Origin: Sipunculus nudus | Lineage: Eukaryota; Annelida; Sipuncula; Golfingiida; Sipunculidae | Length of the DNA stretch: 64,000 nucleotides | Assembly: GCA_026874595.1 (NCBI GenBank) | Contig: JAPPUL010000089.1 | Coordinates: 799,284 to 863,283, forward strand | Direction: 5' to 3' | Shown here: in pieces, positions 44,449 through 54,824 of the stretch | How the letters are laid out: each line of letters begins with the position of its first letter | Position numbering within the stretch: the first letter of the stretch is position 1 | Program-made: the position numbers and the translations under genes | Notes under the pieces: model-generated | The model's input: the letters and a program-made list of their open reading frames with translations, nothing else | Databases searched by the model: none | What the model was told of the DNA's origin: nothing

Positions 44449-47400
44449 TTACTTTCCTAATTTTAGCAATACATCCTTTAGCACTTCTATCTTAGCTTCT
44501 AGCTGAAGCCCGTTTACGCTTATATAAAGATAATTACTTTTTTGAGGATCTATTTTAATTATATCTTTTGATTCTGTTGCAAGCTCTACTATGTTTTCTA
44601 CGTTCAAGAACTTCCCACCTCCATTAAATATTATCGATACCTCCCCCCCTCGCTCCACTATCGATTCTATACCCAATGCCTTACCTCTTACCTTAAGCTC
44701 GCATTCCTTTAACAACATCTTTACACACTCAGGCAGTTTCCCAAATCTATCTTCAAATTCATCCCTTATTCTCAAAATATCCCCCTCCTCCCCTACCTCC
44801 ATTATCTTCTTATATAACTCTATCTTTTGTCGCTCATCTGATATATACTCATCCGGGATAAATGTCTCATGATTTAAATCTATGTATACATCTCCAACTG
44901 CCGCATCTATACCAAGCTCTCCTTTGCTTTCAAGCTCTTTTATCGCATTATCTAATAACTTGCAGTATAACTCAAAGCCTATACTCATTATACTACCGCT
45001 TTGTTCAAGGCCAAGTACATTGCCTGCTCCTCGAAATTCCATGTCTTTCATCGCTATCTTAAATCCACTGCCCAAATCTGTATACTCATTTATCACTGAT
45101 AAGCGCTTTTGGGCTATCTCGCTTAGTGCCCTGTCTTGGGGATAGAATAAATAGCAATATGCTTTGCGTCCCCCTCGTCCCACTCGCCCCCTCAACTGGT
45201 ATAATTGTGCAAGCCCTAAAGTGTCTGCCCTGTCTATTAGTATTGTGTTTGCATTTGGTATGTCTATTCCTGATTCTAATATCGTTGTGCTTACTAGTAT
45301 GTCGTATCTTCTCTCTATAAAATCTAGCAATACCTTCTCTACCTCATCCTCATCCATTTGTCCATGTACAACGCATACCCTAACTCCATCTACCAATCCA
45401 TTTATAAATCTGGCAAAACTCTTTATGTGTTTTATCCTGTTATATATGAAAAATACTTGTCCTTCTCGCGATATCTCTCTTTCTACTGCGTCCTTTATTA
45501 TCTCTTCATTAAATTCTGTTGTGTAGGTTTCTATCGGACTCCTGCTATCTGGGGGGGTGTCTATTATACTCATATTCCTTACTTTTATCAACGACATGTG
45601 TAAGGTCCTCGGTATCGGAGTTGCTGACATCGATAGCACATCTACTCCCGTTCTAAGTCGTTTTATCGCTTCTTTATGACGTACTCCAAAACGTTGTTCT
45701 TCATCTATTACCAATAAGCCTAGGCGCAAGAATTCTACGTCCTTTGATAGTATTCTATGTGTTCCAATTACTATGTCTACTTTCCCTTTGCTTAACCCCT
45801 CTAATATCTCCCTTTGTTCCTTCTTACTTTGTACACGAGACAACATCTTTATCTTTACCGGGTATAACTCAAATCTACTAATCATAGTTCTATAATGTTG
45901 TTCGCATAATATCGTGGTCGGAACCAAATATGCAACCTGACGTCCTGACATTACCGCTTTGAATGCTGCCCTAAGTGATACCTCCGTCTTGCCAAAACCT
46001 ACGTCTCCGCATATTAGCCTATCCATAATCTCTACCTTTTCCATATCCTCTTTTATCTCTTTTACCGCCTTTAGTTGGTCTGGAGTCTCCTCATATTCAA
46101 AACCATATTCAAACTCGTATTGCCACTTTGTATCTCCTCCAAATGAATAGCCTTTCATACTTTTGCGTTTTGCGTATAAATTTAACAGATCCTTTGCTAT
46201 CTCCTCTATCTCCTTCTTTACTTGGGCTTTCCGTTTTTCCCATCTATTACTTCCCAGTTTGTCAAGTCTTACTTTATCTCCTGAGGCCCCTATGTACTTT
46301 TGTACCAGGTTTAATTGCTCAACAGGAACATACAACTTCTCAGCTTCTGCATACTCCAATAGCACACTATCTTTTTGCTGTCCAAGTACTTCTACCATCT
46401 CTATCCCAAGATAACGACCTATACCATAATTTATATGTACTACCATGTCCCCTTTATTTAAATCATAAAAACTCTCTATTGGACTTGAACTTACCTTCTT
46501 TAACCGCCTCCTTAAACTCCTGCTGCGACCGAATATCTCTCTATCTAATATTACAAGCGTCTTACTCTCTCCTATAAATCCAAACCCTCCCGCAATATCT
46601 CCTACACATATTTTAATCCCCCCTTCCCCCAATTCAGACCCTGCGTTCCCTACGTTAGCTACATCTTCACTCTCATCCTCTAAAGCCGGTTCTAAATCTC
46701 TTAATACATCATATAGTCGTCTTGCATGACCTTTATGTGGTGCTAGTATGTATATTGTATAGCCCTCTTCTAATACTTTTTTCTTTATCCTTTCCTTGAA
46801 TACCGATACCGTTCCTAGATACGCTTCCGTTGAACTTGTCTTTATATCATAATATTTTATCTTCTCATTAGAACTTGAAGCTTTTAAACTTACATCCTTT
46901 CCCACATCCTTTCCCATATCCTCCTTGCCCTTCATAAATGGAAATTCGCTTATGTATAACTTGTTCTTTAACCGCTCCTTTTGAGCCTCATACCTTTCGT
47001 ACATACTCGAAGGCAACGCTTTTAGCCTTACTTTTGTTCCTTCTCTATATTCCCTATTATAAAGCCTTTCACATTCTGCATATAGTTCCTCCCCGCGCTT
47101 TCTAAGCTCTACTTCCTCATTTAAGACAAATACGCTCCTATCCATATCTATATAATCTAGTAACGTACTTTTTTCACTATAGAAAAACGGTAATAGCTGC
47201 TCTACTCCTTGAAAATATTCACGAGACTTTATCTTCGATAGTATCTTTTCTACTTCCCCATTATACTCCTCTCGCCCTCCATACGCACTTTTAATACTAC
47301 GTTGGGCTTCTAATACACTCTCTTGCGTGAAGATTAATTCTCGCTGAGGTAATATCTCCACATACGATAACTTCTTTGCCCTATTTGACCTTTGACTTAC

Positions 47401-48096
47401 TACATCAAATACCCTTATTGTCTCTATTATATCATCATTTAACTCTATCCTTACTGGATTGCTATACGATGAGGGGTATATATCTATTATCCCTCCTTTG
47501 ATTGCGAAGCTACCTGAACCCTCCACTTTGTTCTCTTTTGTATAACCAAGTTCTATTAAATCATTCAAAGTCTTTTTATACTCAAACTTCTCGTTTGCTT
47601 TTAGCTTTATATACTCTCCAGAAAAGACTTGCTTCGGGATTATCCTCTTTAATAGGTTTACTACCGGAGTTACTACCACGCTCCGGGATTCATACATTAG
47701 ATTATGTAATACTTCTATACGCGTGTGTACTATGTCATAAAACGGTGAGCGCCCTTCGTAAGGGAGTATCTCCCACGCCGGAAAATAATATATTTTACCA
47801 AAACTTCTTTTCTCTGGCCCTCTTTTCTCTCTCCCTCTTTTCCCTGCCCCTTGGAAGCTTAGTAAGTCTTCGTATACACGTTCTGCTTTCTCTGCTGTCT
47901 TTGTCACTACTACAAAGTTTTTATCTGTTTCTAAAAATAACTTAGAGATTACTAAACTACTGGCACTACTATATATATTGCCAAGCCGTAGGTCAAATCC
48001 ATCCCTCCCAACATCACCATCCCCCCCCATAATAGCTCTCTTAAGGCTTTTGTATTCTGAGTCAACTATACGCTCGTTTATACCTTCTATCCACAC
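44449..48096 (-). CDS. mfd: Transcription-repair coupling factor Mfd
   Basis: Removes RNA polymerase stalled at DNA damage and recruits UvrA. The 1215-residue protein has the UvrB-like N-terminal region (GRSPFYDIVHTRIE, KGGIIDIYP), the CarD-like RNA polymerase binding domain (GDMVVHINYGIGRYLGIE), and the RecG-like motor: GDVGFGKTE (about 695), VIDEEQRFGV, SATPIPRTLHMS and QLRGRVGRGGR. A C-terminal regulatory domain follows. The start is a GTG 5 bp after malQ. It is a little longer than the E. coli protein, mostly in an acidic insert near residues 470-500. Confidence 0.97.
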   Translation of the reverse strand: MWIEGINERIVDSEYKSLKRAIMGGDGDVGRDGFDLRLGNIYSSASSLVISKLFLETDKNFVVVTKTAEKAERVYEDLLSFQGAGKRGREKRGPEKRSFGKIYYFPAWEILPYEGRSPFYDIVHTRIEVLHNLMYESRSVVVTPVVNLLKRIIPKQVFSGEYIKLKANEKFEYKKTLNDLIELGYTKENKVEGSGSFAIKGGIIDIYPSSYSNPVRIELNDDIIETIRVFDVVSQRSNRAKKLSYVEILPQRELIFTQESVLEAQRSIKSAYGGREEYNGEVEKILSKIKSREYFQGVEQLLPFFYSEKSTLLDYIDMDRSVFVLNEEVELRKRGEELYAECERLYNREYREGTKVRLKALPSSMYERYEAQKERLKNKLYISEFPFMKGKEDMGKDVGKDVSLKASSSNEKIKYYDIKTSSTEAYLGTVSVFKERIKKKVLEEGYTIYILAPHKGHARRLYDVLRDLEPALEDESEDVANVGNAGSELGEGGIKICVGDIAGGFGFIGESKTLVILDREIFGRSRSLRRRLKKVSSSPIESFYDLNKGDMVVHINYGIGRYLGIEMVEVLGQQKDSVLLEYAEAEKLYVPVEQLNLVQKYIGASGDKVRLDKLGSNRWEKRKAQVKKEIEEIAKDLLNLYAKRKSMKGYSFGGDTKWQYEFEYGFEYEETPDQLKAVKEIKEDMEKVEIMDRLICGDVGFGKTEVSLRAAFKAVMSGRQVAYLVPTTILCEQHYRTMISRFELYPVKIKMLSRVQSKKEQREILEGLSKGKVDIVIGTHRILSKDVEFLRLGLLVIDEEQRFGVRHKEAIKRLRTGVDVLSMSATPIPRTLHMSLIKVRNMSIIDTPPDSRSPIETYTTEFNEEIIKDAVEREISREGQVFFIYNRIKHIKSFARFINGLVDGVRVCVVHGQMDEDEVEKVLLDFIERRYDILVSTTILESGIDIPNANTILIDRADTLGLAQLYQLRGRVGRGGRKAYCYLFYPQDRALSEIAQKRLSVINEYTDLGSGFKIAMKDMEFRGAGNVLGLEQSGSIMSIGFELYCKLLDNAIKELESKGELGIDAAVGDVYIDLNHETFIPDEYISDERQKIELYKKIMEVGEEGDILRIRDEFEDRFGKLPECVKMLLKECELKVRGKALGIESIVERGGEVSIIFNGGGKFLNVENIVELATESKDIIKIDPQKSNYLYISVNGLQLEAKIEVLKDVLLKLGK

Positions 48097-48101
48097 CCGC
48101 T

Positions 48102-50120
48102 TTAAGACCCCCTTTTTGCTCTTAGCTTTTTTATCTGCTTTAAAAAAGTCGCATTATCCTCTAAAAACGCCTTCCCTCTACCCTTTATCGCAAGTTCTAA
48201 TATCTTTGGTAAATCTATAACTCCTAATCCTTCTACATGATCTTTACTAAAATCATTTGCCTTTACTATATGTTCACTACGTAATCTAAGTGTCCAGTTG
48301 CTTTTACTTACACTCGAGGGCATGTTATATCTCTCCTTATACTTAAACATATCTGTAAACATAATTTGTACATTCTCAGACTCACTAAAAAGTAATTCTG
48401 ATAACTTTAACTCTACCATCTTATTTATATCTTCTGATAAAGAACTTAGTATATCTTCTCTTAGCCCTTCTCCCTCTGTAGCAATATTTAAATCCTCACA
48501 AAGCATCCTTGTATGTTTTTTCCTATCTTCTATACTCATGCTTTCAAAAAAACCTATTAATGTGTCATTATCATGGGTTCCCGCTATTATCCAATCCTTT
48601 TTAGATACGTTTTTGCCTCTGTATATATGTTCTTTATCTTCTGGATTTACAAACTCTGTTAGACGTATTCCTCCTAAACTATATCTCTCCATTACTTTAA
48701 TTACCGGATACGTCAGCGTCCCTAGATCTTCGCATATTAGTTCATAATCACTACCATGTATCTCTTGTCCTGATGAAAAGATTATCTCAAGTATTTGTCC
48801 ATACCTTTTAACCTCTTCTTCATCTAAATTTGATACTCGTTTCTCTGCCCATCTCTCTTTATATTCTTCTGATATCTTACTCTCATCTATATGCGAATAG
48901 CCTCTTAACTCAATATCGTCAGGAGACGAATATAATCGGCTCCCGGATACACTTCCTCCCTCCCCTCCCCCCACCTTGTATACCCATGGATCTATTAACC
49001 CTATTATATGATCTATTCTAACTCCTACACTATCTTTGAATATTCTTAGAAACTTACGACGCAAAAACTCTCCTCCTTCTCCAAGATTATTTGATAGCTT
49101 ATACTCTGCCTTTTCTGATAGCTCTACATTATTAAACAACTTATCTGGATCTAAAACCGGGAAACCCCAGGCTTGCCCCTTATCAGAAAAATAATCCGGC
49201 GGCACTCCCATACAATACCCCTCTAAAAATATATCTTGGTTCGACCATATGTCCATATTTGAAGGCGATACTTGACTGTCTCCAAATATTTTTATCCCTT
49301 GCTCTTTTGCATATTTTGTAAATTTAGCGCTTTGTTTGTTCTCTATATACTGTATGAAATAATAAAAGTCTAGCTCTTCCCTATATTCAGCCTCTATCAC
49401 CTTTAAATGACCTTCTAATACCCCATCTTGTCCTCTACCACGAAGCTTTGCTCTTACTACCTTACCAAGTTCCTTGTCCTCATCTCCCCATCCATGTATC
49501 CAATCATCGCTTCTATTCTTTAGGCTTAAGACGTAATATAGTCCATCTGAATATAAATAATCTATATTGCTTTTTACAAATTCTTTATACTCCCCCTCAA
49601 GATTGAAAAGCCTCTCCCCCTCTTCTTTTGCTCCTCCTAACCCATCCCGCTTAACCTTAGTAAGCTTCCTTTTAAACTCTTTATAAGCTTCCTTTAAGGC
49701 ACTTATATATTCATCATATGCATACTCATAGCTAATCCTATCTGGGCTTTCTTTAGGCTTTCCTCTTACTATATCTTCGAAAATCTCACCCTTAAGAAGA
49801 CTACACCAGGACTCTCTTGTTAAAGCATATAAATCTATTAATAGAAAATGTCTTGAGAATATACTACTTCTGTAGGGAGATGCGTCCCCCTTGCTAGTTA
49901 GCCCTTTCGGCGTCAACTGTAGAGCGTTTATTCCATACCCTTTTAAAAATAATAGGAAATCTCGGGCGCTTTTTGTGTAGGGTGAGCCCACTCCTGTATC
50001 ACGTTCTTTGCTTATTGGAAACGATAAACAGGGCATGATTAATACCATATTCTTCTTCCCAAGTGCTTTCAAACTTAAAGAACATAAATTCTTATGCTCA
50101 CAATAATAACTATTATCCAT
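48102..50120 (-). CDS. malQ: 4-alpha-glucanotransferase (amylomaltase)
   Basis: Transfers alpha-1,4-glucan segments, used in maltodextrin or glycogen breakdown. GH77 blocks are clear: FGDSQVSPSNMDIW, GVPPDYFSDKGQAWGFPV, the nucleophile Asp in VRIDHIIGL, the acid Glu in ICEDLG and the Asp pair in THDNDT. At 672 residues it is longer than the common 500-residue form, from extra sequence in the middle. The glucokinase-like ROK gene downstream could use the glucose released. No other glycogen gene is in the window. Confidence 0.93.
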   Translation of the reverse strand: MDNSYYCEHKNLCSLSLKALGKKNMVLIMPCLSFPISKERDTGVGSPYTKSARDFLLFLKGYGINALQLTPKGLTSKGDASPYRSSIFSRHFLLIDLYALTRESWCSLLKGEIFEDIVRGKPKESPDRISYEYAYDEYISALKEAYKEFKRKLTKVKRDGLGGAKEEGERLFNLEGEYKEFVKSNIDYLYSDGLYYVLSLKNRSDDWIHGWGDEDKELGKVVRAKLRGRGQDGVLEGHLKVIEAEYREELDFYYFIQYIENKQSAKFTKYAKEQGIKIFGDSQVSPSNMDIWSNQDIFLEGYCMGVPPDYFSDKGQAWGFPVLDPDKLFNNVELSEKAEYKLSNNLGEGGEFLRRKFLRIFKDSVGVRIDHIIGLIDPWVYKVGGGEGGSVSGSRLYSSPDDIELRGYSHIDESKISEEYKERWAEKRVSNLDEEEVKRYGQILEIIFSSGQEIHGSDYELICEDLGTLTYPVIKVMERYSLGGIRLTEFVNPEDKEHIYRGKNVSKKDWIIAGTHDNDTLIGFFESMSIEDRKKHTRMLCEDLNIATEGEGLREDILSSLSEDINKMVELKLSELLFSESENVQIMFTDMFKYKERYNMPSSVSKSNWTLRLRSEHIVKANDFSKDHVEGLGVIDLPKILELAIKGRGKAFLEDNATFLKQIKKLRAKRGS

Positions 50121-50219
50121 TTCTTAATGCCTTTGCTTTATATTCATCTTTCCTTTATATTTTATAATCTATTAATACTAATTTATAAAATACCATCTAA
50201 AAAAAAGTGTTGCCCATTT

Positions 50220-51389
50220 ATGACCAATTATAAAAATAATATTCCCGCTTTATACATTCATATCCCTTTTTGTGATACCAAATGTATCTATTGCGACTTC
50301 TTTACTCTAAACAATTCCAAAAATTATAATATTAACAATACCTTCTCTGCATTTACTAAAGCCATTATTAAAGAAATTGTCCTCTATAAACAACAATATC
50401 CCAACATAAAACTTAAATCCGTTTATATCGGCGGCGGCACTCCTTCTTTACTTCCTATCCCTTTTATCAAAGATATTTTATCTGCCATCAATAACGCTTT
50501 TATTACACCTAACAAAAACTCCCTCCCCGAATTCACCATCGAATGCAATCCTAACTGCATCTGTAAAGACAAACTTATTTTATACAAAGATTTTAATATT
50601 AATAGAATTAGCCTAGGTTGTCAGTCCCTCCAAGATAACATCTTAAATATTATCGGGAGAAATACTAACAGAAAAGAAATTATTCAAAAGTATAACCTTA
50701 TTAGAACCATAAACTTCAGATCTGTTAATATCGACCTCATTTATGGACTGCCTTCACAAACTTTTAAACAATATAAAAACGATTTAATCGATATTATAAA
50801 AGAACAGCCCGACCATTTGTCCATTTATGAACTAACTTTTAATAAGCATCTTAATAAAAATATAAAACTATTTGATTTGTCTACTCCATCCGAAATCTCA
50901 CTCATTAAACAATATCTTTTTACCCAATTTTATACCAACAAAAATAACTATCATTCTTACGAAGTCTCTAATTTCGCCAAATACGGACACAAATCTATTC
51001 ATAACTCCTCTTATTGGGAACAAAAAAATTATATAGGTATCGGCCCCTCTGCTGTTGGCACCATTCATAATGTTAGATATACCAATACAGCTGATATTAA
51101 AAATTATATCAATTCCCTTCTTCAAAATAATAAATTACCCGTCGCTAATTCCAAAAGACTTAAACCTGATACCATATTAAAAGAAATGATTATGCTATCT
51201 CTTAGGACTTCAAAAGGAATTAATTTATCTAAAAAACATACTGATTCATCTTGGTATCCCGATTTTAAAAAGAAAGTTTATAGTTTAGTTGAGAATAATC
51301 TACTGACCCTCTCTCATGATGGTTTAAATATAAAAGCAACACCTAGAGGGAAAATACTATTAAATCAAGTTATTATTGCTTTAATCTGA
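50220..51389 (+). CDS. hemW: HemW-like radical SAM protein
   Basis: A coproporphyrinogen-oxidase-like radical SAM protein; HemW binds heme and is thought to deliver it to apoproteins. The cluster motif CDTKCIYC is followed by Asp-Phe-Phe, as in HemW. YIGGGTPSLL, ISLGCQSLQD, VNIDLIYGLPSQT and GIGPSAVG are family blocks. I place the start at 50220, two dozen residues before the cluster motif; the frame stays open for 42 more codons, but those overlap the divergent malQ leader. The sense strand is poor in G. The 3' end overlaps the convergent yrdC-type gene by 9 bp. Confidence 0.87.
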   Translation: MTNYKNNIPALYIHIPFCDTKCIYCDFFTLNNSKNYNINNTFSAFTKAIIKEIVLYKQQYPNIKLKSVYIGGGTPSLLPIPFIKDILSAINNAFITPNKNSLPEFTIECNPNCICKDKLILYKDFNINRISLGCQSLQDNILNIIGRNTNRKEIIQKYNLIRTINFRSVNIDLIYGLPSQTFKQYKNDLIDIIKEQPDHLSIYELTFNKHLNKNIKLFDLSTPSEISLIKQYLFTQFYTNKNNYHSYEVSNFAKYGHKSIHNSSYWEQKNYIGIGPSAVGTIHNVRYTNTADIKNYINSLLQNNKLPVANSKRLKPDTILKEMIMLSLRTSKGINLSKKHTDSSWYPDFKKKVYSLVENNLLTLSHDGLNIKATPRGKILLNQVIIALI

Positions 51390-51983
51390 CTTTAGTAGCT
51401 TCTGTGGGACTTGGTACTTGCCTTGCCTTAGTATTTTATATGGCCTTTTTGATATGTCTAATATTGTTGAGGCTTTCCCTTCTTGTAGACGAATATCATC
51501 CTTTATCACGCATAAATCAATTTGTCCTGCATAATCCTCTTCTGCCGCTTCCTTTATACTTTCTCGATTATAATTGAAACTTGTTGATATTATCGGTTTG
51601 CCAAACTCTCTTAAAAGTTCAGTCAAAAATGAATTGCTTGGTATTCTAACTGCTATTGTCTTTTCATTATATAAATTAGAATAGGCATTTTCAATAACTA
51701 GTGTAAGTGGTGCTGGTAATAAATCCTGTATTTCTTTTGATATGACTTGTTTTGAGACCTTAAGCAGGGCAGCTATATCTTCTACAAGAATTATATAGCT
51801 TTTAGTCAATGGACGAGACTTTATAATAGATATCTTATCTCTTGCGGCTTTATTAAAGTAGTCTGACGATAGGCCATATATTGTATCTGTTGGAATAACT
51901 ATTACTTTCCCTTCTTCTAGCGCCTCAATACAGTTATTTACTACACTTTCTACATTTGTATCTAATAAATTAACACTCTGCAT
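51381..51983 (-). CDS. YrdC/Sua5-family threonylcarbamoyladenylate synthase
   Basis: Makes threonylcarbamoyl-AMP for the t6A modification of tRNA. The 200-residue length is one YrdC domain without the extra Sua5 domain. EGKVIVIPTDTIYGLS, the KSRP element, PAPLTLV, AVRIPSN and ISTSFNYNRE follow the family; the usual STSAN-SG motif is somewhat changed but keeps the Asn. It ends the long flagellar run and converges on hemW with a 9 bp overlap. Confidence 0.9.
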   Translation of the reverse strand: MQSVNLLDTNVESVVNNCIEALEEGKVIVIPTDTIYGLSSDYFNKAARDKISIIKSRPLTKSYIILVEDIAALLKVSKQVISKEIQDLLPAPLTLVIENAYSNLYNEKTIAVRIPSNSFLTELLREFGKPIISTSFNYNRESIKEAAEEDYAGQIDLCVIKDDIRLQEGKASTILDISKRPYKILRQGKYQVPQKLLKSD

Positions 51984-51996
51984 AAAATACTTAACA

Positions 51997-52716
51997 TTAG
52001 CCTAATATCTTTTGTCTTATTAGTTTTGTGAAAAGCTGTATCTCCCCAAGACTTAGCCCAAGCTCGTTTGCTATCTCCTTATGAGTTTTCCCCTCTCCTA
52101 TGCATTTGGCTATCATATTAGCTTTCTTTGCATTGCTAGCATTATTATAATACTCCTCAGAAGATAGTGTGTCTTGTGCTTGGCGATTTTTATATTCTCT
52201 TGATTTACCAAGATTTTTAGGCTCTACCAATATTTCTTCAGAATCGTCTTTTGGAGAAAGAGATTTATGATTAGTTAAATATGCCTTTTCTATATACGAC
52301 CTCATACCGACTTTCCCTTCTTGTAAACCTCTTCCTTGCCCCCTATCTGTTTGGCGCCCCTTTGCACGTTTTACATCCCCAAGAAGTCTCTTGCCAAGCT
52401 CTACATCTTCTTTAGGCGGCTTTATCGGTCGCTTTATTTGTTGATTGTATTTAACATCTAATATATTCGTATTCTCAAGGCCTTGACTTGCTAAAAGTTC
52501 TTGTCTCTTTACAATATCCTCAGCCTTCTTTATCCTATCTTCCAATATCCCTATGTTTCTATCTGCTCCTTTATTAAATTTTGATATTACCTCGTTTATC
52601 TCATCCCTTACGTCATATTCTGCTCGCTCTCGCTTCATACTCGCATATCTTATATATAAAGTTATCGTTATTGCAAAGTTTATTACTATCATTACAAATA
52701 ATATCCCAACTATCAC
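51997..52716 (-). CDS. SwrB/DUF6115-like membrane protein with HTH tail
   Basis: A 239-residue protein with an N-terminal membrane helix (about 2-23), a charged coiled-coil-like middle, and a C-terminal helix-turn-helix-like segment (KCIGEGKTHKEIANELG then LSLGEIQLFTKLI). The same plan is found in SwrB (YlxL), encoded at the end of the fla/che operon in Bacillus, where it helps the flagellar export gate assemble. Its place after fapA and fliA agrees. The start is a GTG with GGAGAG upstream. The assignment is by architecture and place. Confidence 0.6.
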   Translation of the reverse strand: MIVGILFVMIVINFAITITLYIRYASMKRERAEYDVRDEINEVISKFNKGADRNIGILEDRIKKAEDIVKRQELLASQGLENTNILDVKYNQQIKRPIKPPKEDVELGKRLLGDVKRAKGRQTDRGQGRGLQEGKVGMRSYIEKAYLTNHKSLSPKDDSEEILVEPKNLGKSREYKNRQAQDTLSSEEYYNNASNAKKANMIAKCIGEGKTHKEIANELGLSLGEIQLFTKLIRQKILG

Positions 52717-52751
52717 TTTAGCTCTCCATTAATTATATTACTAAAAACCAT

Positions 52752-54782
52752 CTAGCTCTCTTCTCCTTCTACAGCTTCGTACTTTATCGGCTTTATTAAA
52801 TCATTCTCATTTACAAATGTTATATGTTTAAACTCGTTCCTTACTAACAATGTCGCATTCTTTATATTTACATATACTCCAGGATGTATTGTAACACGGC
52901 CTGATATCTTACCGTGATTTGGGAACCCCGATAGGTAGTCTGTTAGCTCTTCTATGTCTTCTTTTATTTCTTCTAATTGAAGTTCAAGTTCATGTCTTGC
53001 ATTATCAAGCCGATTTAACATTATATCTCCACCCTCGTTTAAGGCATTTATTGCTTTGCGTTTTGTTAAAGTTTCTATGTTTAGTACTACCTTCTCAAGC
53101 TGCTTATTTGTATTATCTAACTCTTCTTCTAGATTTATTAGCTTATCTTTAGATTTTGGGTCAAGCCCTGCTTCAAGATTTGTCTGCGTATACGCAGGAG
53201 ACCCAAGCGTTTTAGCATTTATCGTATAACCCGCACGTATTTGCCCTCCCACTATCGCTCCCTTCTTACCACTGCATATAACCCTTCCACACCCATCTAC
53301 ATTACTATGTAATATCTCCTCCTTAACTATTACATCGTTTCCTGCATATACACGGGCATTCTCTATAAATTTTGCAAATACATTGCTCCCTGCTTTTATA
53401 GAACCTCTATCCTTTCCTAATATTCCTTGCGAGACTATTATCTCTCCATCTGCCTCAAGATCTGAACTCCCTACACTTCCACTAACTTCTATATTCCCAG
53501 CTGCCTTTACACTAAATCCATCTCTTACACTACCTTTTACTATTACTGTGCCCAGAAATACTATATTCCCTGTTGTCAAATCTACATCTTTTTCTACATA
53601 ATACACTTCTTCTACGGATATAACTCCTCCTTTCAATACCACACGCCCTGATATGTCTGCTCTTACTGTTAACATGTCTCCTGAGTAACTTACATTCTCT
53701 CCTATCTCAAGCTCTATATCTGCTCCATCTTTACATTCTATATCCTCATTAAATACTGTCTTCCCTTTCTCACCTCGTTCTAATGGTACCTTTACTGCTA
53801 GAACTTGACCTGCTACTACGTTTTCTAGTAAGTCAAGCTTTTTATAATCTACTTTCCCTGTTCGCTCATGCTCAACAAAACTATACCCCTCTTGCTCTGT
53901 CTTGAACTTATACTCTATACGTGCGTTACTACCATGTTTTGCTGCTTGCCCTTCCGCTACAACCACCAACTGATTATAAAGCCCCTCTCGCAATATCTCC
54001 TCTATCCTATCATCTTTTAGCCCATAGCTTACTCCATGTTCCTCTAAAAGCTTGTATATCTCTTCCTTTTCAAGCTCACGGCCTGCAAGCAAGGGCGCTC
54101 GCACATTTATGTAGGCCTTTTGTTTGTCTTGGGATATTGTTAGCGTCGCTTTACTATCAAAATCTTTGTTCTCTTTCCACTCGCCTATCTTTACAGCTTT
54201 ACCTCTTGAGCTCTTTAGTGATGCTCTTACCTCTTTTATTTCATACTCTTTTATATTACGTTTTGATAGCTCCTCTTTAATAAGACCTTCCGTTACCCCC
54301 TTTGCTCCTATATCCACATTCAACAATATCCCTTCACGCTTTACCGTTATAATAAATCCTAACGGCTTCTTAACTTCTTTACTCTTAACTAATCCTTCTT
54401 CTATACTCTCTCCCAAAACAATATCATAACCCTCATGCCCTACATCTCCTATCTGAGAAGAGGCAACACCTTTAATGTCTTTAGAAACATCTTTATCAAT
54501 CCCAAGCCCCTTAACCACCTCTTCAGCTTCTTTTGTAGCGCTCACCCATACTTTAACTTTATAAGGCCTTTTTAGTAAACCCAATATGCCCTTGCGGGGC
54601 TTCTCTATAACATCATAATCAAGATTTATTATCTCCTCTCCAAAATAGCCCGATGCCTCCTCAAGTACATCTTCCATCCTCTCTCCTTTAAACTCTAGCT
54701 CCTCTTGCTCTCTCTCTACCCCCCCATCAAGCCTCACATCCTCTACTGTAAGCTTACTCTTCAAATCATCTATAGATGCCAT
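52752..54782 (-). CDS. FapA/DUF342 flagellar assembly protein
   Basis: A 676-residue protein. The first 90 residues resemble a Jag-N domain (MEDVLEEASGYFGEE, KGILGLLKRPYKVKV), which is common in DUF342 proteins. The centre is a repetitive beta-helix (VKGSVRDGFSVKAAGNIEV; GQIRAGYTINAKTLG) and a coiled coil lies near 560-620. DUF342/FapA proteins are linked to flagellar assembly or placement, and this gene lies 42 bp after the motility sigma factor. Its molecular action is not known from sequence. Confidence 0.85.
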   Translation of the reverse strand: MASIDDLKSKLTVEDVRLDGGVEREQEELEFKGERMEDVLEEASGYFGEEIINLDYDVIEKPRKGILGLLKRPYKVKVWVSATKEAEEVVKGLGIDKDVSKDIKGVASSQIGDVGHEGYDIVLGESIEEGLVKSKEVKKPLGFIITVKREGILLNVDIGAKGVTEGLIKEELSKRNIKEYEIKEVRASLKSSRGKAVKIGEWKENKDFDSKATLTISQDKQKAYINVRAPLLAGRELEKEEIYKLLEEHGVSYGLKDDRIEEILREGLYNQLVVVAEGQAAKHGSNARIEYKFKTEQEGYSFVEHERTGKVDYKKLDLLENVVAGQVLAVKVPLERGEKGKTVFNEDIECKDGADIELEIGENVSYSGDMLTVRADISGRVVLKGGVISVEEVYYVEKDVDLTTGNIVFLGTVIVKGSVRDGFSVKAAGNIEVSGSVGSSDLEADGEIIVSQGILGKDRGSIKAGSNVFAKFIENARVYAGNDVIVKEEILHSNVDGCGRVICSGKKGAIVGGQIRAGYTINAKTLGSPAYTQTNLEAGLDPKSKDKLINLEEELDNTNKQLEKVVLNIETLTKRKAINALNEGGDIMLNRLDNARHELELQLEEIKEDIEELTDYLSGFPNHGKISGRVTIHPGVYVNIKNATLLVRNEFKHITFVNENDLIKPIKYEAVEGEES

Positions 54783-54824
54783 CTTTTTTGACCCCCACCT
54801 TATACCTTGTCTACAAAAATATAA

